NCBI RefSeq assembly: GCF_000002985.6
Contig: NC_003281.10
Coordinates: 10,044,001 to 10,108,000 of the forward strand
Direction: 5' to 3'
Length of the DNA stretch: 64,000 nt
From: Caenorhabditis elegans
Lineage: Eukaryota; Nematoda; Chromadorea; Rhabditida; Rhabditidae
The stretch's first letter is position 1. The number at the start of each line of letters is the position of its first letter. Positions 12,110 through 24,883 of this stretch are shown here, piece by piece. The notes beneath the pieces were generated by a model that did no database searches, was not told the DNA's origin, and saw only the letters and a list, made by a program, of their open reading frames with translations. The translations under genes were made by a program, and so were the position numbers.

Positions 12110-13844
12110 GATGATAGCAGCTATAGTGAGCATCTACATTCAGAGAAGACCTTTGTAGGAAAAATTATAATTCGATTAGAACCCTATATGGGAATCGTTT
12201 GTCGTTTCCATTGCTGTGAACTTCTAAGCGCGACGTTTTCTTTTAGATGAAACAAATGGATCCAACAAAGTTGGTAGAATGTCAATGTGCATTTATTTCA
12301 GAAGTTGTAAACAATGCTGTACCTATGCTGAAATACCGAAAGCAAAAACTGAAAAGTGCAAAACGCTACGAAAAATTCAACTTAAAAAATATATAATATC
12401 AACTTTGTTTTCCAAATTTGGCTCAAAAATGTCAGTAGGAGTACAGTAGGATTACTGTAGTTTGGGAAAATTGAGTTCTTGTCTTTGGAGGGATTTTGGG
12501 TTTTATGTTAGTGGGCGATAATGAAAGCGCTTAAAATTTGAAAAAATATGGAATGTTCTAGGGTTTTCTTGAATTCCGCAAAAAAGAGCAGCTTGTATTC
12601 TTATAATTTTTTGAGTCCCATCAAATTACTTCCATTTACTTCTAAGTAGATGTTAAAGAACGTTATGAAGTTCTTGAACCCTTGGATATGTTTATGTGAG
12701 TGTTTCTCTAAGTTTCCTTTGTTTGTACGGTTCATCAACACGGACAGTCTGTTATTCGAATGCATCACTTTTATTACAGCGCAGAGCACAACGGGAGACA
12801 GACACACCATTCTCTTCGAGATCGCATTGCTGCGTCAAAAGGTTGTAAAACATAATCAATATCGTTTATTCGCTGTTGTTGTTTGTTCATTTTGCATGGC
12901 CCGCCAATTAGATGTTTTGATAGAGCGTTTATTTTTGTCTCATTTACCTCATCATTTATCCGAGTTTCGTTTAATTTTTCTTTTTTTTTTGGTTTTGTGA
13001 TATTTTCTACAGGAGTATTAGCAAGATAAAAATTGACGGTTCAAAGTTTAATCTGGCAATGCGAGATATTTCCTTTCGTTGTCAGTTCAACTTGGCGGAA
13101 TCGGTAGATCACAAGAACGGGAGATGCAAAAATTCCAACAACATAAAACATGTTTCATATTGTATCCCATATTAGATCTGCTTTCTCATGATCATCACAG
13201 GTTTTCCGATATGCTGATTAGAGCAGGATTTTTTCTTTTATTTTTTCCTCGCTAATAGTAGTTTAAATTTTCCTTGGAAAAACCATCAAACCCCAGATTA
13301 GACTACGTTTAAATTTCAAAAAGTATTTTTTTTCTATTTTTTCTGGAACATGTTGTGTTTCTTGTTTCCTTAATTTTTTCTCTCTTGTTTCCTTTGTTTC
13401 TTGTCTGGTTGCAAGACTAATTTCCAAACATTTGATATCGATTGCCCCTAGACGACCTTGCGATTTCCCATGTGCACAATTCTTCTAATCTCCACCTTTT
13501 TACAACCACTGTAAGACAGAGCGTCCTAGTCCGTTCAGCGTTCTATCTCTTTCAAGACCAACCATTTCCCTTCTATTCATTGTCGTTCTTTACTTTTCCA
13601 GAAGAAATATTGAATGATTTTCGTATCATTTCGAAATTTTCTTTGACCATTAGCTCCCTTTCTTTATCAATTTTATCTGAAAGGCTCCACATGATGTTAT
13701 TGGAATTTTGAGAAAAAATAAAACTTTTCCTTTCAACTATTTCATTTATTTTCCTGTTTCCTCTTGCTCATAAATATCGCACAGTCTTTCCTTCTAAATT
13801 CTAACAATCTCCCTCCTTTTCAGATTCAAACTTCAGTTTTAAAC
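12110..13844. other. Intergenic region between divergent genes
   Basis: It carries the promoters of the cysteine-rich gene (minus) and of the first four-pass membrane gene (plus). Around 12425-12475 there is a short AGTACAGTAGGATTACTGTAG palindrome of the common worm type. From about 13210 to 13830 the plus strand is T- and C-rich. No convincing coding frame was found. Confidence 0.4.
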
Positions 13845-14593
13845 ATGGAAATGGCATCAATGGATACTTCCCAGGACGAGCTGGTGAACGAGATCAGCCA
13901 GAATGTTCAAATGAGATTCGGCACTCTATTCAATCAGAAACCAACATTATCCGATCGCGTTCAACGCTTCGCCCCGGGGCTGGCTCTTCAGATTTTCATT
14001 CTCGCCAAGTTTTCCTTCGTCTTCTACTTGGCATTTGAACGTCCATGGCACACAAAGGAAACTCCATTTGTTCTGGTCACGCTGGCTATCAATACAATCG
14101 TCTTGATTTCTGCCATCACTCAGGACTTTTGCACTTTGATTCTTACCTGGATCATCACGGTAAGCAGGTTTTTAAAGTAGTTGCTAGTAATCACATTTAA
14201 CTATTTTCAGTGCTCCCAGCTCATTCTCTACGTCTTTCTCCTAATCGTCATTCCAATTTTTCTCACCGATTACTTTGCATCAGAAGCTCAAAGATACATG
14301 AATTATCCACACGAATGGAAAGTCTTCAAAGATTTCATCAATTACGAGTCGAGCGAAGAGCGTCGTTTCAGACAAGAAATTGAATACGGATTCGGTATTG
14401 AAATGGTTCTCGTCTGCATGGTCTTTGGTAAGTTTAAAGCATTCTAGTTTGTCAGAAAACTTATAAATGTACGTTTTTTTCAGTGATCGGAGTCCAATTC
14501 GCTCTTCTCAACGCAACTCTCAACGCCAAACTTGATCATTCGACGCGCCAGAAGCAAGTCAGAGAGAAGAGAAACTCAGTCTATTTGATCTAG
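13845..14593 (+). CDS. Four-pass membrane protein, cluster copy 1
   Basis: Exons 13845-14159, 14211-14427 and 14484-14593 give 213 residues. The acceptor CTCCTTTTCAG lies 21 bp before the ATG, suggesting SL trans-splicing. Four hydrophobic stretches are seen: about residues 48-66, 76-98, 105-130, and a last one ending in VIGVQFALLNATLN. A basic cytosolic tail follows. It shares its layout and a phase-1 last intron inside the fourth membrane segment with the next three genes, so the cluster arose by tandem duplication. No known function is recognised; it has a tetraspan look but lacks the tetraspanin CCG motif. Confidence 0.85.
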
Positions 14594-14689
14594 AATTCAT
14601 TATTTGATTCTTTCCATTACAAACCTTTTCCAATTTTGACAATGATAACGATACTCAATTTAATAAATAATGTTCTTAATGAAATACGC

Positions 14690-14895
14690 ACACTTTTCCT
14701 AGAGTTTCTAGAGCCTTCTAGATATTTCATATTTTAATAGTAGTTCCCGGATGTTTCTAAATATTTCTATAAATTTCTAAAACCTCCCAGAACCTTCCAG
14801 GGACTTATGAGACTTTCCAGATATTATTGAGACTTCCTAAAAGAGTCCAGAAGTTTCTCGAACTTACTCACACATTCCAGAACTTTTTTGAAGTT
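14690..14895. repeat. Degenerate TTCTAGA/CTTCCAGA-type repeat
   Basis: Short units such as TTTCTAGAGCCTTCTAGA and CTTCCAGA recur about every 20-30 bp. They look like imperfect heat-shock-element-like palindromes, but dispersed worm repeats with this sequence are common, so I record it as a repeat only. Confidence 0.5.
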
Positions 14896-15301
14896 TTCCC
14901 CTCTAGCATTTAGTTTTTTTTCGCCAAAATTTTTATCAGAATGTTGTTAATGTTACTGACAAATTTGGTGTTCTGAATGCGGTTTTTTATTCTAAGAATT
15001 GTGGAATAAATTAAACAAAATCTCCAGAAGATACATCTCAGTGCAAGACTAATTTTAAAAACCGGTATATCAATTTGGAACATCGAGCGGAATCATATTA
15101 ACACATTATAAACTGTACAATAAATTTGTTTCCACGAATGGTTTTTGATTATTGTCATGTAAATTCATGTATCATTCAAAACTGAACAATATTCCCATAA
15201 CGGTTTATTGTCCTGCAGGGTCTTCGCCTCGTTCCTCGGCGTTTTTATCATTTTCCATACAGCAGCTCGCCCTCTGCTTCTATTGATTTTTATTTTCGAG
15301 A

Positions 15302-15781
15302 ATGAACTTATACAAAAACCCACTCATCAGATCTCAATCGGTTCCTGCTCTCAAGATCAATTATACTTCCCCACCACCTCGGGCTTATAGCCTCGATGAG
15401 CGTCAAAAAGGTGTTGAGTGCTTTGCCATGTTGGGATGGGTTGCCACATTCCCAGCAATGATAATTTCCAGTCAATTCGGATTCCTATCTATTCCGCTTT
15501 TCTATAATATTTTAATGTATTATTCAGCAAGCTCAACTAATGTGAAAACTTTGGAATGTGCTCAGAAGTGTTCGGTAAGAATTTGAACTTATTCTTAAAA
15601 TAGTAAAACTTGCAAAACTTTACAGAAGTATGGGATTGTTGTAGCGATTGGGGCTAGTTCTGCATTAATCGTCTGGCTGTTCGTTGATCCTCCAGAAACG
15701 CAAGGATTACTAGAATATTTAATAATGGTTCTTGTAATTTATAATTTTATTCTGGCATTTGGTAATTCTCAGTTTTTTTGA
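15302..15781 (+). CDS. Four-pass membrane protein, cluster copy 2 (3' end uncertain)
   Basis: Exons 15302-15574 and 15626 onward. Hydrophobic segments include AMLGWVATFPAMIISS, IPLFYNILMYY, IVVAIGASSALIVWLFV and YLIMVLVIYNFILAF. By analogy with its neighbours a phase-1 donor sits at 15762, but the acceptors that follow give early stops in that phase. Reading through ends at 15781; using the acceptor just before 15835 gives a short tail ending near 15897. Upstream, the start lacks an obvious trans-splice site. It may be expressed with a short C-terminus or be decaying. Confidence 0.7.
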
Positions 15782-15899
15782 AGCGCAATATGTGTAGCTT
15801 ATTCATGATGCAGAAAATTCATGATGCAGAAATGGACACTCAAGGAGTTGATAGAAAAGAGGAAGGAGCTTACAGTTTGCGAAGTTTGACTTTTTAATA

Positions 15900-16870
15900 C
15901 AATTCAATTTATTTTTTCATTAAAACTTGTTAATTGTTCACGTGGTTTTCCCAATGATTCGGTTTTTTATAAGTTTTTCAAATAAATATTTAAATATATT
16001 TTCTTTAGTTTCAAAGTTTGTTAAATTCTTTACAGTTTTGCAAAATATCTAGCCCTTCTCAGTGCGACAAAATGTTTGGAGAAAATGCAGACATAGCAAG
16101 GTTTTTAGTAATTTTTCTCAGAAAAGACAAACCAGATTAAAAGTTACACGGAGATGATGCTTATGTTCGGACTAAGTCACCACAAAAATTTGAATGGCTA
16201 AAATCAACCCTGAAAATATATTATGTACCATCTGAAAATTTCAGGAGATTTTTCACTAGCTTGGAGACTGATAGAATAGCTCCAATAACAAGTTTTTTGC
16301 AGAATTGTTCATGATTTTAAAGTTGTTTAACCTAGAACAGAAATTTGAGTTTTTGAAAAATTACATTTTCTTTTAAAAAAAATCCCAAAATTTTTCATCA
16401 AAAACTTTCAAAATATGTTTTTCTGGATTAAAATTGCCTCCAAACTAGTTTTAAAAAGGCATTTTAAGTATTTCAGACCGGGATAATGATTTTTCAGGTG
16501 TTCACAGTTAAGTTTTGCCGCTAAAATTTTTGTGGTGGCATAATATATATTGTCTGAACATAAGGTTACGAATGGCATATGTTTCTATTTGAACTTCTTC
16601 CTTGCTAGAATTCAAGAAACTTGGAGTTTGGGTAAAAGTTTATTATATCTGTTAATGGAAGTTATGCTCGTTTCCGATAGTTTACAATTACTAGATTATC
16701 AAATGTACCCCCACATCGACAAATAATACGAGAGTCTAGATAACCTAGTCGATACATTATTTGCCACCCAATTTCCCAGGGAACAACTATCGAACGCGCG
16801 CGCGCGCACTGTTGGTCCTCCCTTTCATTTTTACTCATCGGTCTATTCTTATTCTATTTTCTTCTTCTCT
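15900..16870. other. Intergenic region, no gene seen
   Basis: AT-rich spacer. Near its end (about 16796-16808) is a short CG dinucleotide run, just ahead of the next gene, perhaps in its promoter. Confidence 0.4.
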
Positions 16871-16874
16871 GAAA

Positions 16875-17854
16875 ATGTGCACAGTTGCCTACGAAAAAAT
16901 GGACGTTGGAGTTGAAAATGTTTCAATTTTCCGTCGACTTCAAAAAGTTGACTTTCGTGTCTGGTTCTTCATGTTTGTCATTGGAAGTATTGCATTTGAC
17001 GTCACAAAATTGGAATATTTGGTACAATATGGATTGGTACGCCACACAATTCATATTCCAATTTGTTTGATTTTCAATGGGATTCCACTTTATGCTTCTG
17101 TTTCAAACAATCTTTCCGTATTTTCCTTCATCAAGGCGTATTCGGTAAGTTAAAATTATAGCTTAAATCTAGGGTTAATATAGGAGCGTCAAGGCCTGCC
17201 TGCCTTGCGGTTTAGACTTTGCATTTTGTCAAAATACAGTATTTTTATAAAAATTTTAACGTATCAACAAAAAATATTGTTCTCGTTTTTGAGGTCATTT
17301 TATTTTAAAATTGTTCAAATTAGTTTTTTTTTCAAAACTAAACGAAAAACTATGTAAAAAGTCAAAATCGGCGCAAACTAGATAAGTTAAAAATAAATCT
17401 AGAACGGCGCGACGCTCCAGGTTTTAGGCAGGCATTGATGCCGCCCCTGCGCTCACCTGCTAGCTAGCTAGCCAAAGCTCTTGTAAACTGAAACTTTTAC
17501 ATTTCAGACATTCTTCCTTCTTGTCTCTACAATCATCGCTACACTGGGCCCTATTTGGATAATCTTCGAGTTCAACACGGGAGCTCCAGAACAGATTCGA
17601 TTGGTTATGGAACATGGTGACACTCATGAAATGGAATTTATTCAACGCCTTGGTTACTGTATTCTCTTTGAGCTCACTTTGATTTTGGATGCCGGGTGTG
17701 AGTTTTTGAGCTCATGAATGAGACTAGATTCTATAGGAAAGAAATATTTTCAGTTTATGCAATTCAAATGTTCTTGGCGCGGAGCGTGATTCGTGTGATC
17801 AAATCTGAAAAAAAAGATGCTCCTGTGGAAATGAATGCATTCAATGTTGTCTGA
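16875..17854 (+). CDS. Four-pass membrane protein, cluster copy 3
   Basis: Exons 16875-17144, 17508-17697 and 17754-17854 give 186 residues. Four hydrophobic segments (about residues 31-52, 58-78, 93-112 and 141-163) end in a basic tail with VIRVIKSEKK. The last intron is phase 1 within segment four, as in copy 1. The first intron (17145-17507) has palindromic filler and a CTAG run near its acceptor. AATAAA appears at about 17967. Unknown function. Confidence 0.83.
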
Positions 17855-18235
17855 TTGTTTTACTGCTGTTTTACTCTTGAAATTTAAAATTTTCCACTGA
17901 AACTTATGTATTTTTGAAATTTCCTTTTCCCTACACCTTTTTTTGCTCAATTTTTCCAAAATCGTAATAAAATTGTCTTCAGAACAAGTTATTTGCTCAG
18001 CTATACTTTCGAATCTAGACACTTCGATAACCCATTCTATGTGTCTTTTGAGGGTACGGAAAACAGGTGCCAACTGTACAGAAATGCAGCTGTTTTGTAT
18101 GTTATCTAGTGTCTGCGGCTATGTTTGAAAAGGGAGAGGAACCTTTTGAAAATAAAAATTGAAAACATTGTCAAGATTCGATTAGATTTACAACTCAACC
18201 ACTGTAACTTTCGACAGGAAATAACTATTCCCAAT

Positions 18236-18656
18236 TCAATTGGCAAAATGCCGGAATTGAAAACTTCCGGAAAATCGGCAAGTTGCCAGAATCAAAATTT
18301 CCGGCAAATCGGCAGACTGCTTTGAAATTTTCGGGAAACTGTGCCTTTGCATACTTTTTTTTTGGAAATTTCAGATTTTCAATTTTAATCGGCAAAATTG
18401 TACGCATCCTATGAATGTTCCTACATCTATTTTGAAAAATTAGCAAATTCTATGAAAATATATTTTTAAAAAATGAAAAAAAAAAGTCAAAAGGCCCAGT
18501 TTTAAGTGTTTCCGTCTTATAAAAAATCCCTCTAAAAACTTCCGGCGAATTGTTGTTCGGCAAACGGCAAATCGGCAATTGCCGAAAATCAAAATTTCCG
18601 GCAAATCGGAAATTGCCGGAAATTAACATTTTCGGCAAACCGGCAATTTTCCGATT
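18236..18656. repeat. Dispersed foldback repeat, copy 2
   Basis: It has the same order of parts as 10539-10985, in the same orientation: GCCGG-rich edge, GGAAATTT block, CCTACATCTATTTTGAAAA, TTTCCGTCTTATAAAAAATCC, then GGCAAACGGCAAATCGGC. Confidence 0.85.
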
Positions 18657-19047
18657 CTCAACTACCAATACTCCTTTTTTAACTTCACCTAGTTAGTCAT
18701 AGCTCCGTGATTGTCTTGATCACTCTACACATCCAGTTTCTCTCTCTTTGCAACAGTATTTCATTGTCAGTCTCTCACTTTTCCATGATCTCTCTCTAAA
18801 TGGGGGTGTGTCCAGAGGGCCAAGTGGGTGGAGCCTGGAGTAAGGGGTCATGGCGCCTTGGTTGTTGAACAGACATTCACTTTCTGCCTTTGACACTCGC
18901 CTTTGGTTCAGATGTTTTGAAGTCTGTACTTTTATTTTCAAATATTTATTTTGAGATCGTTATAATTACCGTATTCCCCCTCTGCATATACTGAGAGCCA
19001 CCGCAAAGCCTTGCATTTAATACTCGAAGTGTTGCGATATCTCCTAG

Positions 19048-19245
19048 AAAAATACGGTACCGGGTCTCGCCACGACTATGCCATAAAGAATACTGTAGTT
19101 TCTAACCTAAACGCGCATGCAAGTTCAGGTCACGCCAATTAGTGGAAATTTTGCAGAGTGGTTTTAAATTATAGTAATCTTTAAAGGCACACACTCTTTT
19201 TGAGATTCACAAAAATTGTCGTGTCGAGACCGGGAACCGTATTCT
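19048..19245. repeat. Foldback repeat with TACGGTACCGGGTCTCG arms
   Basis: The left arm AAATACGGTACCGGGTCTCG is matched by the reversed arm CGAGACCGGGAACCGTATT about 180 bp away, with TTTAAAGGCACAC inside. Relatives lie at 25345-25511, 31441-31593, 49645-50055 and 63628-63768. Confidence 0.85.
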
Positions 19246-19307
19246 TGCAACGAAAATTGCTCCAATCTTAAATCTTAATATGTATGTTTTTCAGCAACAA
19301 AAGCATC

Positions 19308-19951
19308 ATGACCATCCCCTCGAAGATCTTGGCGAGCAAACCTCCAGATGCTCAAAAGGAGATCAAGATTCAAATGCCAGTCAAGACCAATCCTGTCTAC
19401 AGAGCCCGCACCAACACCTTCCCTCTCTTCTTCGGACTTCATTACCAGCATCGCAGCACTTTCCGCCTAATCTGTGATATTCTGTACCTCGCTATCTATG
19501 CTCACCTATTGGAATGTATTGCTGTCTACGCGATCAACTACATGTATCCAAATCTATTGTGGGAAACCTTCGGATACACAATCCCAAGAATCCTGCAAAT
19601 CCTGCTCGTGTTCCACAGCATTCCAGTGATCGGATCTTTGTCAAGAACAGTTTTCGGATGCCGCATGTCTGTATTTTTCACGGTAGGTTGAAGTAATCGA
19701 CACCATTAATTATTGAAACCTTTTGGATGATCAGAACAGATTCCATAATGAAACTGTCACAGGAACGGCCACTTTTCTCTTCTCAGTTGCTTATATGATT
19801 GGTACGGGCTCACGTGCATCTTCCGCGTCATCCTAATCTTACTATAACTATTTTCAGCATCCACTTCCTGAATCAGATTCTTCTGGTTCATGTCATCAGA
19901 CAAAACAACCGCCGTTTCAAAGCTGCACCAACTCTCCGCCGTGTTGCCTAA
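19308..19951 (+). CDS. Four-pass membrane protein, cluster copy 4, apparent frameshift in last exon
   Basis: An SL-type acceptor (TTTTTCAG) lies 14 bp before the ATG at 19308. Exon 1 (19308-19682) and exon 2 (19735-19801) carry three hydrophobic segments. The family's last intron is phase 1, but joining 19801 to 19858 in that phase stops after six residues, at 19871. One base out of phase, the exon reads IHFLNQILLVHVIRQNNRR and onward to TAA at 19951, aligning with segment four and the basic tail of copies 1 and 3. So about 30 residues seem lost through a single-base change near the acceptor. Either the protein is truncated or splicing is unusual. Confidence 0.72.
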
Positions 19952-20309
19952 TTATTCTCACTATTTTTTTAAAACACATGTATTAATTGATTTTCTCCTT
20001 GTCCAATTTCACATTGCACCGAAATTTATCGAAAACATTTGTTTTCCTACCCGTTCGAATCGGTTTCCCTTTTACGAAAAATCTTTTTTTTTTCTATTTG
20101 TCTCAGAAACGGACATTTTCTCACAAAAGAAATACTTTTTTAAAATCCAAATCGGGAAGTGTGAGGCATCCAAAACTATTAACATGGTCTCGAAGAATAT
20201 TGATTCATCAATGAAATTCTTATCTGTGTTAAATTTGTATGACTCATGTTCAGAAATAAATATAAACATTCATTTATAAATTAAACGCCTCGAAACAACG
20301 AAAAAAAAA

Positions 20310-20335
20310 TCAAGCCTGGCCGAGGTGGCCGTGGC
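20310..20335. promoter_or_regulatory. GGCC-rich palindromic element upstream of ekl-6
   Basis: CCTGGCCGAGGTGGCCGTGG is part of a short near-palindrome about 90 bp before the start codon of the next gene. It stands out in AT-rich surroundings. The same type of element is scattered through worm intergenic DNA, so a promoter role is only inferred. Confidence 0.35.
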
Positions 20336-20422
20336 CTAGAAGTGGCGCGTGTACTCCACTCGGACAACATTTTCTTGCCGCAGTTTTGAACACTCTTATT
20401 GATTTTCAGCTTGCTCAGCACA

Positions 20423-23400
20423 ATGCTGACCAAAAATGAGCTTATTCATATGATATCCGAACTGATAACTCCTCCAGGTATGTAAATTTCAATAATTATC
20501 TCCTTGTTGTGGCCTTTTATTGCTCCGACACGATTTATGTCGAAAAAAAATCTATAAATTTATATTTAAATAAGATTTGCAATGTAATTCGAGATAAAAT
20601 TTTATTATTTCTTTAATTGCGTCGCGTGAATGAACATATTTTTTCAGCAGAAACATGGAAAAATGATCCGTTTGAGCTACTGGTGAAGAAATGCCCGAAG
20701 GTGAGGTTTTTTCTAAATTAAAAATTCTCTATATTAAGTATTCAGGATCTGTTTGAAAAGTATGTAGACACACCAAACGAAGATTCAATTCCATCTACTT
20801 CTGATGATGTTAGAACTGTCAATGCCGATGTCAGAATTTACTATTCTCAAATTCTCGGAGGTCTTTATCTTGATCTTGCGAATTTGCTCAAATCAGAACG
20901 TGCGAACTGCTCCGACGAATACCAGCTTTTGTCACTTCAAGATGTCACACTTGTGAGAAAATCATTCGAATTCTTCTTGCTCACCGGTATCTTGCCATTT
21001 ATGGAGCCCGGTGCCGGACTCGGAGCAGCCTCACGCAGTACATTCATCAAATCGTGGAAACTATACGATGGAAACAAAGAAACGTGTATTGAAAAGCTTG
21101 AGTTTGCTGCAAAAGTGATCATAAATCTTCTGGAAAGCAATGAATCTCTCATCGGTCAATTCTTGACAAAATTCATCGACGATGTGCTCGCCGTTCGTTT
21201 CCAGCTTCTTCAGCTGAAAATCGATAAATACGAGTTGAACTTCGCTGAGCTGGTCTCAAAACTCCAAATTGACGTTCTTTTCGGATCTTTGATGTTTCTG
21301 ACGCAGGATAAGAAGACAGCAAAGACGCCGATGTGGTTGAAAGTTGCTTGTGGCAAACAGATGACAAAGATTCTTGTCGGAAAAGATGGATTGTCGTATC
21401 TTTTGCAGTATTATCGTGAACGCGGTGAGACTTTCTGCATTTTGTGATGGAAATTACCAAATGAAATCAAAAAATATTGATTTTAATCAATAATTTTTCA
21501 TAATGACCCGAATTTCGTAACGATTCCTCTAAAAGACATATTAGCTAAAATATCCAATTTTATGCCGCAACTGTTAGAAATTGATTTTTAATTGATTATT
21601 CCCAGTTTTTGGGTTGTTTATACGCTGAATAGGGGACAAATGTGCCTAAATAACCGCTAAACTGGTAAAATTGGAGATTTCAAGCCAATTTTTTCGAAAT
21701 TTTAAATCACAAAAATCATTCCAATTATTTTCAGCTGGAGATACATGGACCGACAATCTACCATTGACAAAACAAGTTTCCTGGCATTTGGCAACTGTTC
21801 CAAAAATGTTCAGACACCCATTGAACTATCATGAGATTATCTCGAATCAATTCTTCGAACTCTTGTGGAGCCAGAAAATCCCCGAGCAAAATACTCTGAA
21901 CGTGTTCATCAACTATGTCGAAGAGCTTCACACTCGTTTTGCTCTCAACGCAAATCTTACGGTTTTCGACAAAATTCTGAACTTCTGGGAGGTGCTGGAC
22001 AAGAAAATTCAGGATAAAACGGTCATGCATTCGGAGAAAGTGGAGAACTATTCACCGAATTTCATCAGAAATCTTCAACTTCTGTCACAGCTGCAACTGT
22101 CGGCTGATGTGAAGAGAACTCGTGCGCTGTCTACATGTTTATTCGCTTGCGTGGAACAAATTCCATATATTAAAGATATTTTAAAATCGGCGTTGGATAG
22201 TGTTTTGAGTATTGGATACATAATTTATCAATTTGTAATGACACCATCACATCGTGTTGCTTTGGAAAAGAAATTTGTAACGTCATCGAAAATTCAGGAA
22301 ATTGGTGGAGATAGCAATGGAAATGGTTGGTTTTTATTTTTTTGAAAAAAAAAACGCTCAAAAATTATCTGAGAGTTGGAAATTACCGGAAAATCCAAAT
22401 TTCTGACAATTGAGCCAGTTTTCTATTAAAGTCTCCTCTAATTTCAGACACTCCGTTCGATGAAATGTGGCTTCACGGAATTGAAAGTACTGATGAAGGT
22501 GTAGCTCGTCGCCTTGAAACCGCATTTTTCGTCATCGACAATGTTCTGACATCGGCACAAATTCGCCCAATTCTAGAGATGATGAATATGGCGTTGGATG
22601 ACTTTTTGAAAGTTTCCGAGAAAGAGCGAGAAGATGATCAAGCTAGATTTGTACAATTGGACGGAGCAAAGTTGTTCTCATCATCCCATGCGCATCTTGT
22701 CGTCGGAGCATGTTTTGAGAGAATCATAAATTTGGCTCAAGATTCTGGTTTCTCACAGGAAGAATGTGTTCAATTGTTGAGAATTGCCGAGGTTGGCATT
22801 TTCGCTAAAATTTGAGATATTTAAATAAATTAAATATTTTCAGTCCATCCTTAACAATTGTACTGGAAAATTTATGCGTATGGCGAATAGAAAACGAAAT
22901 GTCGATGTTTTTCGAATGACGCCGACAGAGAAGAAAGAATTTGAGGTAAATATTGTCCAGATACGAGATTTTAAGATTTTCACCTTGAAAGGTCTCGAAG
23001 CGAACGATTTTCTATAAATTCTTCAGACCTTTGAGGAGTACTGTAGCAAAGGGGCAACAAACGAGAATCAGAAGATTGCCGGAATTGAAAATTGAAAATT
23101 TCCGGAATCGAAAATTTCCGGCAAACGGGTAAATTGCCGAATTCGCCGGAAAATCGGTTTTGCACATTTTTTAAGAACATTTACGGCAAATCGGCAATTT
23201 GCCGAAAATGAAAAATTCTGGCAAATCGGCAATTGTTTAAACATATAAAAAGATATAAAAATGAATCAAATTTTGAAGAAACGGGAGGAACCCAGTACAA
23301 AAATAATGCAAAAACAATCAAATTTAAGAAAATCGGCCGCTTCAAGAACAGGAGTGAAAATCGCAAAATTCCGTATTCCTTCTAAAACCATTGCTAATTT

Positions 23401-24883
23401 TTTTCCATTTCAGTGCAGCCGAGACTCTGCAAAAATGTGTCTTCCAATGATCAGCACAGTATTCATGCTGACTCAAACAACAACTCGAATGCACGATGTT
23501 CATATCAGATCCATGGAAGCCATGGCAAACTTTACAAAAGCTGCTGACGCTTTTCCATCCGAAGATGTTTCTTTTAATTTAGCTGTTGACGAAGCTAAGA
23601 AACTGCTCAGAGATCTCAAAATTGGTAGGTCAAATAATTTCTGCCTCTGATTTTTTGAAAAGAGAAACATTTTTGCATATTTTTTCCAGACGTGAATCAA
23701 GTCAACGCACCAACTCTGCCACAAAGAACCGATCGCCAACGATATAATCAACAAGTTGACGTTTGTAATGAGTGGATTGAAGAGCTTCATGACGATGAGC
23801 CAGCTATCAAAGGAGGAGCATTAATGCAAATTGCTAGAGTATTCCGAAACAGAACGTATCACTGTCAGAGGTTGTTCGAATATGGAGTATTTGATGCTGT
23901 CAAAGGTATATTCGATTTCAGTGTCGAAATAAATAATTATTTTCTCTATTTCTTTCAGATATGGTCGCCGATGATGATTCATACGTATATTTGTCTGCAA
24001 TCAATTGTCTCTGTGAAATGGGACTTTACAATAAGAACATGTTTGAGGATACAATTGAATATTATGAAGAGATGTCAAATCAACCTCAGAAAGACACTAA
24101 AATGATCATTCGTGTTGGAAGAGTCGCTGAAGCGATTGGAAAACTTTTGCTCGCACGTGGAGAGATTTCTGTCACCTATTTCGATCGACTCGCCACACTT
24201 TTCATGAAAGGAATCGATGAACCAGAAGAGATTCTTCGTGCCAGCAGTTGTGGAGCTTTTGGAAATCTTATGATTGCTACTCGTGGACGAGGATCCGAGA
24301 AATGGTTGGGACAGGTGTTCCATAAAATTGTCAATATTATTCGAGTCGATCGATCGCCACTTGTTAGACGTTCGGCTGCTGATCTCATTCGTCATAGCTT
24401 ACAATCAACTGGTAGAGATATGCTGGCTGTGAGTGGTTTTTTTTCGCTGAAACAGAAATCAAAACGGCTAAGCGAATTTCATACTCGGAGAAATTTTAAT
24501 CTAAAAAAAACAAACCAAAAAACGTTAAAAATGACCCGAATTATTTACACAATAATATTTTTTATAAATTTTCCTAAAGGCTCAAAATTTTTCAATTTCT
24601 GGAAATTTTTTAAAACTTTCCAGTGTGACGTTTGGGGTCATTTTTAACGCTTTTCTCATTAACAAAAAAATAATTTTCCATAAAAATTTCAAAATTTTAT
24701 AAAATTCAGATTCTCCGAGAACATCTTCTCGATCTTCACCGCGAAATTCGTCAACTTCATCGAACGGATCGTGATGAGACTGTCCGTTTACACGCTCAAT
24801 TATGTCTCGAAGAAATTGAAGCAGCACTGCGTCAAAATCAAGAGGACACTGAAAGAGGATATCACAGAAGAATACGGTTCTAA
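20423..24883 (+). CDS. ekl-6: TANGO6 / Rtp1-like ARM-repeat protein
   Basis: Ten exons (20423-20477, 20648-20700, 20746-21424, 21735-22325, 22448-22791, 22844-22945, 23414-23624, 23690-23905, 23959-24428, 24710-24883) sum to 964 codons plus stop. Relatives (yeast Rtp1, human TANGO6) help assemble or import RNA polymerase II and were also linked to Golgi organisation. The protein is all helical with HEAT/ARM-like repeats. The C-terminal part (from about residue 680) matches the Rtp1 C-terminal region, and the end, LREHLLDLHREIRQLHR then RLHAQLCLEEIEAAL, is the family signature. TTTTCAG lies 13 bp before the ATG, a trans-splice site. The family call is good; the symbol is from memory. Confidence 0.85.
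23070..23236. repeat. Partial foldback repeat inside an ekl-6 intron
   Basis: It has GCCGGAATTGAAAATT and GGCAAATCGGCAATTGCCG units of the same family as 10539-10985, sitting in the intron between 22946 and 23413. Confidence 0.75.

Noticed and set aside
14690..14895. Heat-shock element array
   Set aside because: The units are too degenerate and resemble a dispersed repeat; no heat-shock gene lies nearby.
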